A stretch of 64,000 bases of DNA from Mesorhizobium mediterraneum (GTDB taxonomy: Bacteria > Pseudomonadota > Alphaproteobacteria > Rhizobiales > Rhizobiaceae): assembly GCF_002284565.1 (NCBI RefSeq), contig NZ_NPKI01000011.1, forward strand, positions 186,001-250,000. Reading direction: 5' to 3'. The notes beneath the pieces were generated by a model. It was not told where the DNA came from. It was given only the letters and a program-made list of their open reading frames with translations, and searched no databases. Numbering within the stretch: the first letter of the stretch is position 1; every line of letters begins with the position of its first letter. The position numbers and the translations under genes are program-made. Below are positions 43,439-52,118 of the stretch, piece after piece.

Positions 43439-43908
43439 GCCCATTCCATCCTGCGAACCTACTGCCGTGACGGAGAACAAGCTGTCCTCCAAATTGCACG
43501 CTTCGCGATGCACGCCCCTGATCGCTCGCCAGCACAAAGCCCGTGAGTCTTTAGGAGATGTAATATGATGATCGATCAAACTTCCTGCGAACTCCGTGAT
43601 GTACACAGTTGGACTAGTGACGGATCGTTGATCCCGGACTGGGTGTGCAGTCAGCGATGACTGTGTCCTCGCTGACCTCGGTAAGCGCTGCGCCACCGGT
43701 CGCCGCCTTCTCGTTGTCGACGAGATCCGCCTCGTTCCGCTTCACCGACATCGACATGGCGCAGCTCTGCGCGTCGAGCGGCGCCATCGCTTCCCGCCAG
43801 GAGGCGCCTGGGAGCGGCTTCCCACTGGCGAGCCACGCTACAGGCGTCGCGAGTTGGTTCCGCGCCCGCCGGCGCGGTCGTCCGGGCTGAACCATTGCGC
43901 GACCATGT
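43439..43908. other. gene-poor scar between toxin fragment and IclR gene
   Basis: About 470 bp with open frames on both strands but none with a recognisable family, ribosome site or codon pattern that stands out. Probably decayed sequence left by rearrangement. Nothing is called here. Confidence 0.4.
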
Positions 43909-44670
43909 TCAGCGTAGGATTTCCTGCATTCTCGAGCTGACGGTCTGAAGCGCCGAGAGATAGCGCGCTGCGAGCTCTTCGATCGGCTCGCTGCGGGCCG
44001 GCAACCCGAGATTGACGGCAGCGACGATGACACGGCGTGCCGTCACCAGGGGAACCGCGATGGAGCGGAGGCCGACCTCGACCTCTTGGTCGATGACGGC
44101 ATAGCCTTCTGCCCGAACGCGAGCCAGCTCGGCCATGACCGCCTCGGGCTCCGTAAGCGTATGCGGGGTGCGACGGGGCAGGGGGACGGAACCGAGCCGC
44201 TCCCGCGCCTGGGCCTCGGGCAGGGCGGCGAGCAGCACACGGCCCATCGAGGTGCAATAGGCCGGCAGGCGCGAGCCGGGCATCAACGTGATCGACATCA
44301 CCTTTCGCTGCGCCGCGCGGGCGACATAGACGATCTCGGCGCCATCGAGGATCGAGACCGAGGAGCTTTCCCCGATCTCGTCGGACAACTGGTCGAGCAA
44401 CGGCTGCACGAGTTGCGGCAGCGGCATGGTGGCGAGGCAAGCCGTGCCCAGCCGCAGCACGCGCGGGGTCAGCGTGAAGAACTTCCCGTCATAATCGGCA
44501 TAGCCGAGATGTGCGAGCGTCAGCAGGCACCGCCGTGTCGTCGCCCGATCTAGCCCGGTGGCCGCCGCGACCTTGGAGATCGACTGGCGCGGGTGGTTGG
44601 GGCTGAACGTCTCGATCACAGCCAGGCCCTTGGCGAGGCCGCCCATCAGGTCGCGTTCGGACACGGTCAT
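43909..44670 (-). CDS. pcaR: IclR-family regulator of the beta-ketoadipate genes
   Basis: 253 residues. An N-terminal winged helix (LAVIETFSPNHPRQSISKVA, GLDRATTRRCLLTLAHLGYA) and a C-terminal IclR effector domain (GSRLPAYCTSMGRVLLAALP; DQEVEVGLRSIAVPLV). The ADYDGKFFTLTPRVLRLG stretch is typical of PcaR/PobR proteins. Start ATG 44670 is preferred to longer frames. Divergent from pcaIJ, which it probably activates in response to beta-ketoadipate. Symbol by family resemblance and position. Confidence 0.82.
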   Translation of the reverse strand: MTVSERDLMGGLAKGLAVIETFSPNHPRQSISKVAAATGLDRATTRRCLLTLAHLGYADYDGKFFTLTPRVLRLGTACLATMPLPQLVQPLLDQLSDEIGESSSVSILDGAEIVYVARAAQRKVMSITLMPGSRLPAYCTSMGRVLLAALPEAQARERLGSVPLPRRTPHTLTEPEAVMAELARVRAEGYAVIDQEVEVGLRSIAVPLVTARRVIVAAVNLGLPARSEPIEELAARYLSALQTVSSRMQEILR

Positions 44671-44693
44671 GCTGCTTCTTACGTCAATGTTGA

Positions 44694-44722
44694 GCGATAT
44701 GCGAACAAATGCTTCATATCGC
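44694..44722. promoter_or_regulatory. probable IclR/PcaR operator between pcaR and pcaI
   Basis: A perfect 8-bp inverted repeat, GCGATATG-N13-CATATCGC, in the 138-bp divergent gap. Position and symmetry fit an IclR-type binding site controlling pcaIJ and pcaR itself. Confidence 0.5.
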
Positions 44723-44808
44723 ACAAGCTGAATGGACGGAAGCTCGGGCCGGGCCTATCCCTCGCTTTGCCGCAGGCGTTTTGTGCCACGGAACTGAGAG
44801 GAACTCGG

Positions 44809-45540
44809 ATGGACAAGACAGTCGCAGACCCCGCCACGGCGGTGGCGGGGATCGGAGACGGCATGACCGTGATGATCGGAGGCTTTGGGGGGGCGGGTTC
44901 GCCCATCGAGTTGATCCACGCGCTCATCGACCGTTTCCGCACCACGGGGCACCCGAAGGACCTGACGATCATCAACAACAATGCGGGCAACGGCCATGTC
45001 GGCCTCGCCGCGCTGATCGGGGCCGGGATGGTGAAGAAGCTGATCTGCTCCTTCCCGCGCTCTGCTGATCCGGTGGTGTTCACCGATCTCTATCTGTCCG
45101 GGAAGATCGAGCTGGAGCTGGTGCCGCAGGGCACGCTTGCCGAGCGCATCCGCGCGGGTGGGGCAGGAATCCCGGCCTTCTATACGCCGACGTCCTACGG
45201 AACGGATCTCGCGAAGGGCAAGCCGGTCGCTGAATTCGACGGACGGTGCTATGTGCAGGAACGCTGGCTGAAGTGCGATGTAGCGCTCGTGAAGGCGGAG
45301 ATTGCCGACGCCCATGGCAATCTCACCTATCGGGCGGCCGCGAGGAACTTCAATCCGCTGATGTGCATGGCGGCGGCGGAGACCGTCGTGCAGGCGACGC
45401 GGATCGTGCCGGCGGGAGGGATCGACCCCGAAATCGTCATCACCCCCGGCATCTTCGTCCAGAAGGTGGTCGCGGTCGCCCATCCGCGGCAGGAAGAAGA
45501 TCTGAACCGCGCGAACGCCGTCTATCCGGAAATTGCCTGA
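44809..45540 (+). CDS. pcaI: 3-oxoadipate CoA-transferase subunit A
   Basis: 243 residues. The CoA-transferase signature VMIGGFGGAGSPIELIHALI is near the N-terminus. It moves CoA from succinyl-CoA to 3-oxoadipate together with PcaJ. Start ATG 44809 with AGAGGAA 6 bp before. The stop is followed at once by pcaJ. The subunit is of the longer (~240) PcaI type seen in rhizobia and pseudomonads. Confidence 0.93.
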   Translation: MDKTVADPATAVAGIGDGMTVMIGGFGGAGSPIELIHALIDRFRTTGHPKDLTIINNNAGNGHVGLAALIGAGMVKKLICSFPRSADPVVFTDLYLSGKIELELVPQGTLAERIRAGGAGIPAFYTPTSYGTDLAKGKPVAEFDGRCYVQERWLKCDVALVKAEIADAHGNLTYRAAARNFNPLMCMAAAETVVQATRIVPAGGIDPEIVITPGIFVQKVVAVAHPRQEEDLNRANAVYPEIA

Positions 45541-45541
45541 G

Positions 45542-46213
45542 ATGATTGTGAAGCTGACCAACAACCAGATCGCCTGGCGCGCCGCGCAGGACATTCAGGA
45601 CGGCGCCTATGTCAATCTCGGCATCGGCTTTCCCGAGAAGGTGGCGCAGTATCAGCCGCCCGGTCGGGAGGCGATCTTTCACACCGAAAACGGCATCCTG
45701 AACTTCGGCGAGCCTCCGCCGAAAGACGAAGAGGACTGGGATCTAATCAATGCCGGCAAGAAGGCGGTGACGCTGAAGCCTGGCGCCGCGTTCTTCCACC
45801 ACGCGGACAGCTTCGCCATGGTGCGGGGCGGCCATCTGGATGTGGCGATCCTCGGCGCCTATGAGGTAGCCGAGAGTGGCGACCTCGCCAACTGGTCGAC
45901 AGGGCCAAATGGGGTGCCAGCGGTAGGCGGCGCGATGGACCTCGTCCATGGCGCCCGGCGCGTTGCGGTGATTACCGATCACGTGACGAAAGACGGCAAG
46001 CCGAAGCTTCTGAGGCGCTGCACCCTGCCTCTGACCGGCGTCGGCTGCGTGACGCGCGTCTATACCTCGCTTGCGGTGATCGACATCGAGGGCGGGCGCT
46101 TCGTCATGCGCGAGAAGCTGCCCGCATTGTCCCTCGATGATCTGCAGTCCGTCACTGGCGCCGAATTGCTGGTGACCGGCACTGTTGCCGACCTGATCGT
46201 CCCGGAACTCTAG
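45542..46213 (+). CDS. pcaJ: 3-oxoadipate CoA-transferase subunit B
   Basis: 223 residues. The catalytic Glu lies in IFHTENGILNFGEPP (ENG motif of family I CoA-transferases); NLGIGFPEKVAQY precedes it and GGHLDVAILGAYEVAESGDL follows. ATG 45542, one base after the pcaI stop, is preferred to TTG 45533 in the same frame. Confidence 0.93.
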   Translation: MIVKLTNNQIAWRAAQDIQDGAYVNLGIGFPEKVAQYQPPGREAIFHTENGILNFGEPPPKDEEDWDLINAGKKAVTLKPGAAFFHHADSFAMVRGGHLDVAILGAYEVAESGDLANWSTGPNGVPAVGGAMDLVHGARRVAVITDHVTKDGKPKLLRRCTLPLTGVGCVTRVYTSLAVIDIEGGRFVMREKLPALSLDDLQSVTGAELLVTGTVADLIVPEL

Positions 46214-46214
46214 G

Positions 46215-46420
46215 ATGACGGACGTTTCCATTTGCGACTATATCCGCACGCCGATCGGCCGCTTTGGCGGGGCATTCTCTTCGGTACGGGCCGACGATCT
46301 TGGCGCCATTCCGCTCAAGGCGTTGCTAGCGCGCAACGGCGGCGTCGATTGGGAGGCCGTGGACGATGTGATCTTCGGCTGCGCCAATCAGGCGGGCGAA
46401 GACAATCGCAACGTGGCGCG
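46215..46420 (+). pseudogene. pcaF: 5' fragment of beta-ketoadipyl-CoA thiolase
   Basis: The frame from 46215 begins as a normal PcaF (ICDYIRTPIGRFGGAFSSVR, then VIFGCANQAGEDNRNVAR) but leaves the family after ~68 codons, just before the catalytic Cys region. The frame runs on for 34 unrelated codons through a palindromic repeat to a stop at 46523. About 330 residues are gone, so no thiolase activity is possible. The last step of the pathway must be supplied from elsewhere in the genome. Confidence 0.88.
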
Positions 46421-46522
46421 AGCATTTTGCAGCCAAGTGGAATCAATTGGCGTCGCAGAAATGCAGCTAAAACAAATAGATAGAGCGGGACGCCCAGTTC
46501 AATTTGAATGCATCCCGCTCTA
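46421..46522. repeat. RIME-like rhizobial intergenic mosaic element
   Basis: About 100 bp with two palindromic halves. First half: GCATTT / AAATGC outer arms and GCCAA / TTGGC inner arms (46432-46451). Second half: AGAGCGGGA (46482-46490) / TCCCGCTCT (46513-46521). The motif AGCTAAAACAAATAGATAGA between them is typical of short repeats scattered between genes in Rhizobiaceae. It lies exactly between the broken pcaF and the last codon of pcaB. Its end supplies the pcaB stop codon. Confidence 0.7.
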
Positions 46523-47569
46523 GGCTCCGATCGCCGTAATGTTGCTCAGCAGCCTGTCCGCGACACAGGTCGATGCTCCAGCCGCCATGAGCATCTGCGG
46601 CAGGATCAACCATTCCAGCGTCCAGGCGGCGCCAGAGCGCTCCTGCTCGTGGACGAGCGCATGATGCATCCCCGAGAGCTGGACGGCGTTGTAGCGGGCG
46701 AGCGTCACCAGCATCTCGGCATCGATGGGATTGCGCTTGTGCGCCATGGCGGACGATGAACCGCCGCCCGCCAGTTGCAGCTCGTCGCCTGCCTGCGCCA
46801 TCAGCGCAATGTCCTGCCCGAGCTTGCCGAGGCCGCCCGTCACAAGCGACAGCCAGTTGGCCAGCTCAGCGATGCGGTCGCGCTGGCTGTGCCATTGCGG
46901 CGCGTCGCCGAGGCTCAGCCGCTCGGCCACCGCGGCACGGACGGCGGCTCCCTTGTCTGCGAACTTCTCGAGTGTCCCGACGGCGCCGCCGAACTGGATG
47001 ACGAGAACCGATCTTCGCATCGATTGAAGCCGCTCGTGGTGGCGCACGAGCGGTTCGCGCCAGCTTGTGACGCGGTCGGCTACGGAAATCGGGATCGCTG
47101 CCTGCATTCGGGTTCGGGCCATCAGCGGGCGATCGCCAAACCGATGACCGAGATCGGCAAAGGCGACCACCAGTGCCGAAAGCCGTTCTTCCAACAGGTC
47201 GATACAGGCGCGAATTCGCAGGATCATGGCCGTGTCGATCACGTCCTGGCTGGTCGCACCGAAATGCACATGCTCCGAATGCGGCTCTCCCACGGCATGC
47301 CTGATCTGCCGCACCAGCTCCGGCACCATGACGCCGTCGCGCGCTGTCGCGTCCCTCAGGGCCGGGATTTCCGGCTGGAAGTTGTCGAGGACGCGTCCGA
47401 TTGCGCTTGCTGCAGCCGCGGGGACGATGCCGAGCGCACCCTCTGCGTCGGCGAGCGCTTTCTCGAATTGCAGCATCGTCGCAAGTTCGGCCTCGACGCC
47501 GAGCAGCGTCGCCATCTTCTCATCGCCGAGAAGCCCGGACAGGAGGGGACTGTCGAATGCTGCGATCAT
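46520..47569 (-). CDS. pcaB: 3-carboxy-cis,cis-muconate cycloisomerase
   Basis: 349 residues of the fumarase/aspartase superfamily; it cyclises 3-carboxymuconate to 4-carboxymuconolactone. Superfamily signature GGGSSSAMAHKRNPIDAEML, with HFGATSQDVIDTAM further up. Its stop codon TAG falls in the end of the RIME-like repeat, so the original C-terminus may have been longer by some residues; family members range from about 350 to 450. Last gene of quiC-pcaDCHGB; overlaps pcaG by 4 bp. Confidence 0.9.
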   Translation of the reverse strand: MIAAFDSPLLSGLLGDEKMATLLGVEAELATMLQFEKALADAEGALGIVPAAAASAIGRVLDNFQPEIPALRDATARDGVMVPELVRQIRHAVGEPHSEHVHFGATSQDVIDTAMILRIRACIDLLEERLSALVVAFADLGHRFGDRPLMARTRMQAAIPISVADRVTSWREPLVRHHERLQSMRRSVLVIQFGGAVGTLEKFADKGAAVRAAVAERLSLGDAPQWHSQRDRIAELANWLSLVTGGLGKLGQDIALMAQAGDELQLAGGGSSSAMAHKRNPIDAEMLVTLARYNAVQLSGMHHALVHEQERSGAAWTLEWLILPQMLMAAGASTCVADRLLSNITAIGA

Positions 47570-48180
47570 ATGTCGAAGAAGACCGTCTCGTTCATGCCCT
47601 GAAGATGAATGTCGAACTTATAGATGTCGCCATCGCGCGGCGCGACCAGCGTTGACACGCGCTCTCTTTGCTCAATACGCATCAGGACGGGATCCTCGGC
47701 GTTGGCCGTTTCCTCGTCGCCGAAATACATGCGGGTGTGAAGGCCAATGTTGATGCCACGCGCGACGATCCAGACTGTCAAATGCGGCGCCATCTTGCGG
47801 CCGTCAAAAAAGGGCACGCGACCGGGTTTGATGGTCTCGAACATGCATTCGCCCGTCGTCATGTCGGTGGGCAGCCGGCCCCAGCCGGTAAAATTCGGGT
47901 CGGCGGAGCCACGCAGATCCGAGGGCGAATTGTAGATGCCGGCGGCGTCCGCCTGCCAGATCTCCACAAGCGCGTCTTTCAGCGGCGAGCCGGCGCCGTC
48001 GATCACCCGGATGTTGACCCTGATGCGCTCGCCCTTGGTCTTGTCGGCGACCATCGCGGCGCCAAGGTCGCGTTCATAGACGCCCGAGATGCCGACAAAG
48101 TTGGGCGTCAGCCCTATATGGACGTAAGGTCCCGCAGTCTGCGAGGCGCTTTCCTTCAGCCGGCTGAGACCCTGGACCAT
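47566..48180 (-). CDS. pcaG: protocatechuate 3,4-dioxygenase alpha subunit
   Basis: 204 residues, intradiol dioxygenase fold: DALVEIWQADAAGIYNSPSD, WGRLPTDMTTGECMFETIKP, LTVWIVARGINIGLHTRMYF. The alpha chain lacks a complete iron site, as expected. It pairs with PcaH to split the protocatechuate ring between the two hydroxyls. Adjacent to pcaH with overlapping stop/start. Confidence 0.94.
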   Translation of the reverse strand: MVQGLSRLKESASQTAGPYVHIGLTPNFVGISGVYERDLGAAMVADKTKGERIRVNIRVIDGAGSPLKDALVEIWQADAAGIYNSPSDLRGSADPNFTGWGRLPTDMTTGECMFETIKPGRVPFFDGRKMAPHLTVWIVARGINIGLHTRMYFGDEETANAEDPVLMRIEQRERVSTLVAPRDGDIYKFDIHLQGMNETVFFDI

Positions 48181-48938
48181 CAGCTGCCCTCGATGCGGTT
48201 TTCGAACGGCGTCGAGCGGCGGCCGCGCAGCACGATGTCGAATTTGTATGCCCGCGCATCCATCGGCATCGTTGCCTCCATGTCGAGCGCGGCGGTGAGG
48301 CCTTCAATAGCGCGGCGGTCGTTGATGGTCCGCACGATCGGGCACCTCCAGATCATCGGGTCGCCCTCGAAATACATCTGGGTGATCAAGCGCTGCGCGA
48401 AGCCGTGCCCGAAGATCGAGAAATGGATGTGGGCTGGGCGCCAGTCGTTGGGTCCGTTGGGCCAGGGATATGGCCCCGGCTGGACCGTGCGGAAACAATA
48501 GGAGCCATCCTCGCCGGTGATGGTGCGGCCGCAGCCGCCGAAGTTCGGATCGAGCGGCGCGAGATAGGTTTCCTTCTTGTGTCGGTAGCGTCCGCCTGCG
48601 TTGGCCTGCCATATCTCCAGCAGCGCACCGGCGACGCCGATGCCGCGCTCATCGAGTACGCGGCCATAGACGAGGATGCGCGGCCCGATCGCGCTTTCGC
48701 CCGGCCCGGCAAAATTGTATATGAGGTCATTGTCCAGCTCACCGAGAATATTGTGGCCGAAGACCGGCCCCGTAAGCTCCGACAGGGTGTTGTCGAGGGA
48801 AAGAAGCGGCCGTTGCGGCGAGCGCAGCACCGAAGTCTTGTAGGCTGGCGTGAAAGCCGGCGGATGCCAGTTGCGGTCGCGCTGAAAGAAGGCGCCGATT
48901 TCCGGCGTGCGGTTGGCGGGAAAGCGCGACTTGGTCAT
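48180..48938 (-). CDS. pcaH: protocatechuate 3,4-dioxygenase beta subunit
   Basis: 252 residues, the iron-carrying subunit. The tyrosine ligand region [20 protein letters not shown] and the His pair [11 protein letters not shown] are both seen, as is the intradiol signature [13 protein letters not shown]. Start ATG 48938 overlaps the pcaC stop (ATGA). Confidence 0.94.
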   Translation of the reverse strand: MTKSRFPANRTPEIGAFFQRDRNWHPPAFTPAYKTSVLRSPQRPLLSLDNTLSELTGPVFGHNILGELDNDLIYNFAGPGESAIGPRILVYGRVLDERGIGVAGALLEIWQANAGGRYRHKKETYLAPLDPNFGGCGRTITGEDGSYCFRTVQPGPYPWPNGPNDWRPAHIHFSIFGHGFAQRLITQMYFEGDPMIWRCPIVRTINDRRAIEGLTAALDMEATMPMDARAYKFDIVLRGRRSTPFENRIEGS

Positions 48939-49339
48939 GATTTGCCGGCTTGAGCATCCATTTCGTCGAACGTCTTCCTGGCGATCTTCATCGCGTGATT
49001 TGCCGCCGGCACGCCGGCATAGATTGCCACATGCAGTAGCGCCTCGCGTATGTCGTCGCGCGTCGCTCCGGTATTGACGCTGGCGCGGATATGCATCGCG
49101 ACTTCTTCATCCTGCTTCAGCGCGGCGAGCAGCGCGATGGTGATCATAGAACGCTCGCGCTTGGTGATGTTCGGCCGCGACCAGACGTGGCTCCATGCAG
49201 CCTCCGTGATCAGTTCCTGGAAAGGAATGTCAAATTCGGTCTTGGCCGCCTCTGCGCGGTCGACATGGGCGTCACCCAGCACCGAACGGCGCGTCGTCAT
49301 CCCTTCGACGTATCGGGCGCCGTGTTGTTGCTTGCTCAT
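48935..49339 (-). CDS. pcaC: 4-carboxymuconolactone decarboxylase
   Basis: 134 residues, AhpD-like fold. PcaC signatures [33 protein letters not shown] and [20 protein letters not shown]. Start ATG 49339 with GGGAG upstream; a longer frame overlaps pcaD. Converts 4-carboxymuconolactone to 3-oxoadipate enol-lactone. Confidence 0.94.
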   Translation of the reverse strand: MSKQQHGARYVEGMTTRRSVLGDAHVDRAEAAKTEFDIPFQELITEAAWSHVWSRPNITKRERSMITIALLAALKQDEEVAMHIRASVNTGATRDDIREALLHVAIYAGVPAANHAMKIARKTFDEMDAQAGKS

Positions 49340-50145
49340 TCGCGCTCCCTTCGCATGTCGTTCAGGAAGCCACGGATCAGCCCTGCGAGCCTTCCCGGCT
49401 GCTCGACGCATGGGATGTGGCCCGCACCGGCGATGACCTCGAACCGTGAGGCGGGGATTGAGAGGGCCAGCGATTCCACCAGTTCAGGCGGCGTCGATCC
49501 GTCTTGATCGCCGACAATGCAGAGTGTCGGCACTTTGATCGCGGCGGTCGTAGCGGTCAAATCGGCGTCGCGGATAGCTGCGCAGGCAGCAGCGTAGCCG
49601 GCCGGATCCTGGCGCGTCAGCATCGTTTTATACCCGGCCAGTTCCTCGCCGCGATTCTTATGGAAATCCGGTGTGAACCATTTTCGCATCACGTCGTCGG
49701 CAAAGCTCGCGATGCCCTCCGACAGCGCCGCGTTGATGCGCCCGTTCCACATCTCGGCCGTGCCGATTTTCGCTGCCGTATCGCAAAGGATCAACCCCTC
49801 GATCAAATCCGGCCGCGTCTTGTAAAGGCATTGCGCAATGACGCCGCCGATCGAAAGCCCGCAGATCACAGCGCGTTTTACGCCAAGATGGTCGAGCAGC
49901 CCTGCAAGGTCCGTCGCATGGGTCTCGATTGTTTGCGGCGCGTCACCCAGCTCGCTCAGACCGTGTCCGCGCTTGTCAAATGCAACGAACGTGCAGTCGT
50001 TGGCGAGCCTTCGCTCGACCTCGTTCCAGATGCGCATATCCGTGCCGAGCGAGTTCGCGAAGACGACCGTCGGCCTGCCAGCTGCGGGACGATACCGATA
50101 GTGGATCGTCGCGTCGTTGATGCGAGCAAAGTTCATAGCGGTCAT
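49336..50145 (-). CDS. pcaD: 3-oxoadipate enol-lactonase
   Basis: 269 residues, alpha/beta hydrolase: VVFANSLGTDMRIWNEVERR (oxyanion region), nucleophile elbow CGLSIGGVIAQ, the acidic residue in IVGDQDGSTPPE, and His in GAGHIPCVEQP. Start ATG 50145 overlaps the quiC stop by 4 bp; a second ATG lies at 50136. It opens the enol-lactone to 3-oxoadipate. Confidence 0.93.
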   Translation of the reverse strand: MTAMNFARINDATIHYRYRPAAGRPTVVFANSLGTDMRIWNEVERRLANDCTFVAFDKRGHGLSELGDAPQTIETHATDLAGLLDHLGVKRAVICGLSIGGVIAQCLYKTRPDLIEGLILCDTAAKIGTAEMWNGRINAALSEGIASFADDVMRKWFTPDFHKNRGEELAGYKTMLTRQDPAGYAAACAAIRDADLTATTAAIKVPTLCIVGDQDGSTPPELVESLALSIPASRFEVIAGAGHIPCVEQPGRLAGLIRGFLNDMRRERE

Positions 50146-52034
50146 ATCTTTGGCATTCCTTTGGGCCGCATCAGCCGCTTTTGCGCGGCGATGCGGAATG
50201 GTGCGTTCGGCGCACCATATCCTGCATACGCGCTGCGCCGTTCAACAAACTCGATAATGAACCCCTCTCCGAATGTCGGCGCATAGAGCTGAAAAAATTC
50301 GCCGTTGTCGTCGCGGTCATAAAGAATATTGGCTGAGCGCAACCGATCGGCGACCTCCGGATCCAAACCGAAGCGCGCCTCTACGTCGTCGTAGTAGTTC
50401 ATCGATATCTGAAGCGGTTCGAAGCCGTTGGCCTGCAGCTTCGCCGCCGTCGCAAAGATGTCATCGGTCGCGAGTGCGAAATGCTGGACGCCGGAACCAA
50501 AGGTTTCGGCGATGAAATGGCCAGCCAGGGTGCGGTGACTCTCGGCGCCGTTCAGCGTGAGGCGGAAGCGCTTGTCCAGACCTTCGATCACCTGGCTGCG
50601 CACGAGGCCGGCCGGATCGACGATGTCGACCATAGGGGTCTTGGTCGTCCTGAAGATCGAGACATAGAACAGCAGCCAGCTCGGCATCTCCTCCTGTGCC
50701 ATGGTCTGCCCGACATGATCGATGCGGGTGAGGCCGACGCCATTGCCGGAACTTGTCGGCATGACCGGCGTGAACTCTATGTCCCAGACCTTCGCCAGGT
50801 CGGTCTTGGCGTCGAGGAAGTAGATCAGTCCGCCACCGACGCCGCGGATCGCCGGGATCGACAGCTCGCCAGGGCCGACCCGCTGGTGAAAGATCTCCGC
50901 GCCCAGCGCCTCGGCGCGCGCAACCGTGGCGGCGGCGTCCTCGACCTTCAGGCCCATCGCATATGCCGATGTGCCATGGACAACAAAGGAAGAATGGGCG
51001 AAGCCCTGCCGCTCCGTATTGATGACAATATTGATCTCGCCCTGGCGGTAGAGCGTGACGTCCTTCGAGACGTGTCGACCGGCCTCGACAAAGCCGAGCA
51101 TGCGCAACAGCGATCCAAGCTGTCCGGCGTCCTGGCGATCGGCCGCGAACTCGATGAACTCGACCCCTCCAACCGAGATGCGGTCGGGCATGGGCGGGAT
51201 AGCAACGTCAAGTGCCGGTTCTTCACGCCGCACCTGATCCATCAACCACACGAGCGAACGCCGTCCGTCGACGGAGATCGCCTTTGCCGACCCGCCACGG
51301 AACTGGTCGTTGAAAATCTCGAGCGACAGATAGCCATCATAACCGGTTGCCGCGACCGCCTGCATGAACTGTCGCACCGGCAGATCGCCTTCGCCTGGCA
51401 TGTTGCGGAAGTGCCGGCTCCAATAGAGCAAGTCCATTTCGATCAACGGCGCGTCGGCGAGTTGGACAATGAAGATCTTGTCGGCGGGTATCGAACGGAT
51501 GGAGCCGAGCTCAATCCTGCGGGCTAGCGTGTGGAAAGAATCGAGAACCAGCCCGATGTTCGGATGCGCAGTCCTGCGCACGATTTCCCACGCATCGCGA
51601 TGATCGTTGACGTGACGCCCCCAGGCCAATGCCTCGTAGCCGACGCGCAGGCCGCGCTTGGCGGCGCGCTCGCCAAGCTCGTGAAAGTCCATGGCCGCCC
51701 GGTCGATCCCGCCAAGCGAGACCGGCGATACCGACGAGCATACCAGCATCAGGTCGGTGCCGAGTTCCTGCATGACGTCGAACTTGCGCTCGGCACGGTC
51801 GAAGGCGCGGCTACGCTGGGGCTCCGGCAAACCCTCGAAGTCCCTGAACGGCTGGAAGAGCGTTATGGTCAAACCTGCGTCATCAGCCATTCGGCCGACG
51901 TCGCGCGGTGAGCCGTCAAAGGCGAGGAAATCGTTCTCGAAGATTTCAACACCGTCGAAGCCCGCGGCGGAAATTGCCGCGAATTTCTCCGCCAGGTCAC
52001 CGGCGATCGACACCGTCGCGATCGAAGTCTTCAA
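50142..52034 (-). CDS. quiC: 3-dehydroshikimate dehydratase fused to HPPD-like domain (QuiC1 type)
   Basis: 630 residues. The N-terminal ~290 residues form a xylose-isomerase-like TIM barrel (AAISAAGFDGVEIFENDFLA; LSLEIFNDQFRG), the catalytic half that turns dehydroshikimate into protocatechuate. The C-terminal ~330 residues form a VOC/4-hydroxyphenylpyruvate-dioxygenase-like part (GVGLTRIDHVGQTM; GVQHFALATDDIF; GEGFIIEFVERR), as in Pseudomonas QuiC1. TTG 52034 is the chosen start because GGGAGGAGG lies 5 bp before it. First gene of the operon, with a TetR-type palindrome 27 bp upstream. Confidence 0.9.
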   Translation of the reverse strand: MKTSIATVSIAGDLAEKFAAISAAGFDGVEIFENDFLAFDGSPRDVGRMADDAGLTITLFQPFRDFEGLPEPQRSRAFDRAERKFDVMQELGTDLMLVCSSVSPVSLGGIDRAAMDFHELGERAAKRGLRVGYEALAWGRHVNDHRDAWEIVRRTAHPNIGLVLDSFHTLARRIELGSIRSIPADKIFIVQLADAPLIEMDLLYWSRHFRNMPGEGDLPVRQFMQAVAATGYDGYLSLEIFNDQFRGGSAKAISVDGRRSLVWLMDQVRREEPALDVAIPPMPDRISVGGVEFIEFAADRQDAGQLGSLLRMLGFVEAGRHVSKDVTLYRQGEINIVINTERQGFAHSSFVVHGTSAYAMGLKVEDAAATVARAEALGAEIFHQRVGPGELSIPAIRGVGGGLIYFLDAKTDLAKVWDIEFTPVMPTSSGNGVGLTRIDHVGQTMAQEEMPSWLLFYVSIFRTTKTPMVDIVDPAGLVRSQVIEGLDKRFRLTLNGAESHRTLAGHFIAETFGSGVQHFALATDDIFATAAKLQANGFEPLQISMNYYDDVEARFGLDPEVADRLRSANILYDRDDNGEFFQLYAPTFGEGFIIEFVERRSAYAGYGAPNAPFRIAAQKRLMRPKGMPKI

Positions 52035-52060
52035 ACGCGCCTCCTCCCTGGTTGTTATGA

Positions 52061-52074
52061 ACGAACCAGTTCGT
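52061..52074. promoter_or_regulatory. TetR operator candidate, upstream of quiC
   Basis: ACGAACCAGTTCGT: perfect 6-bp arms with a CA centre, in TGA-[box]-ACA. One of three matching palindromes in this region (see 52849 and 57303). Confidence 0.65.
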
Positions 52075-52118
52075 ACATAATTAAGGCAACGCTGGCAGCA
52101 CCGCAAGTTTTGGCGCGC

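Noticed and set aside
43614-44033. A 139-codon minus-strand frame overlapping the end of the IclR gene
   Set aside because: It overlaps the IclR coding sequence in another frame, has no recognisable motif and no ribosome site.
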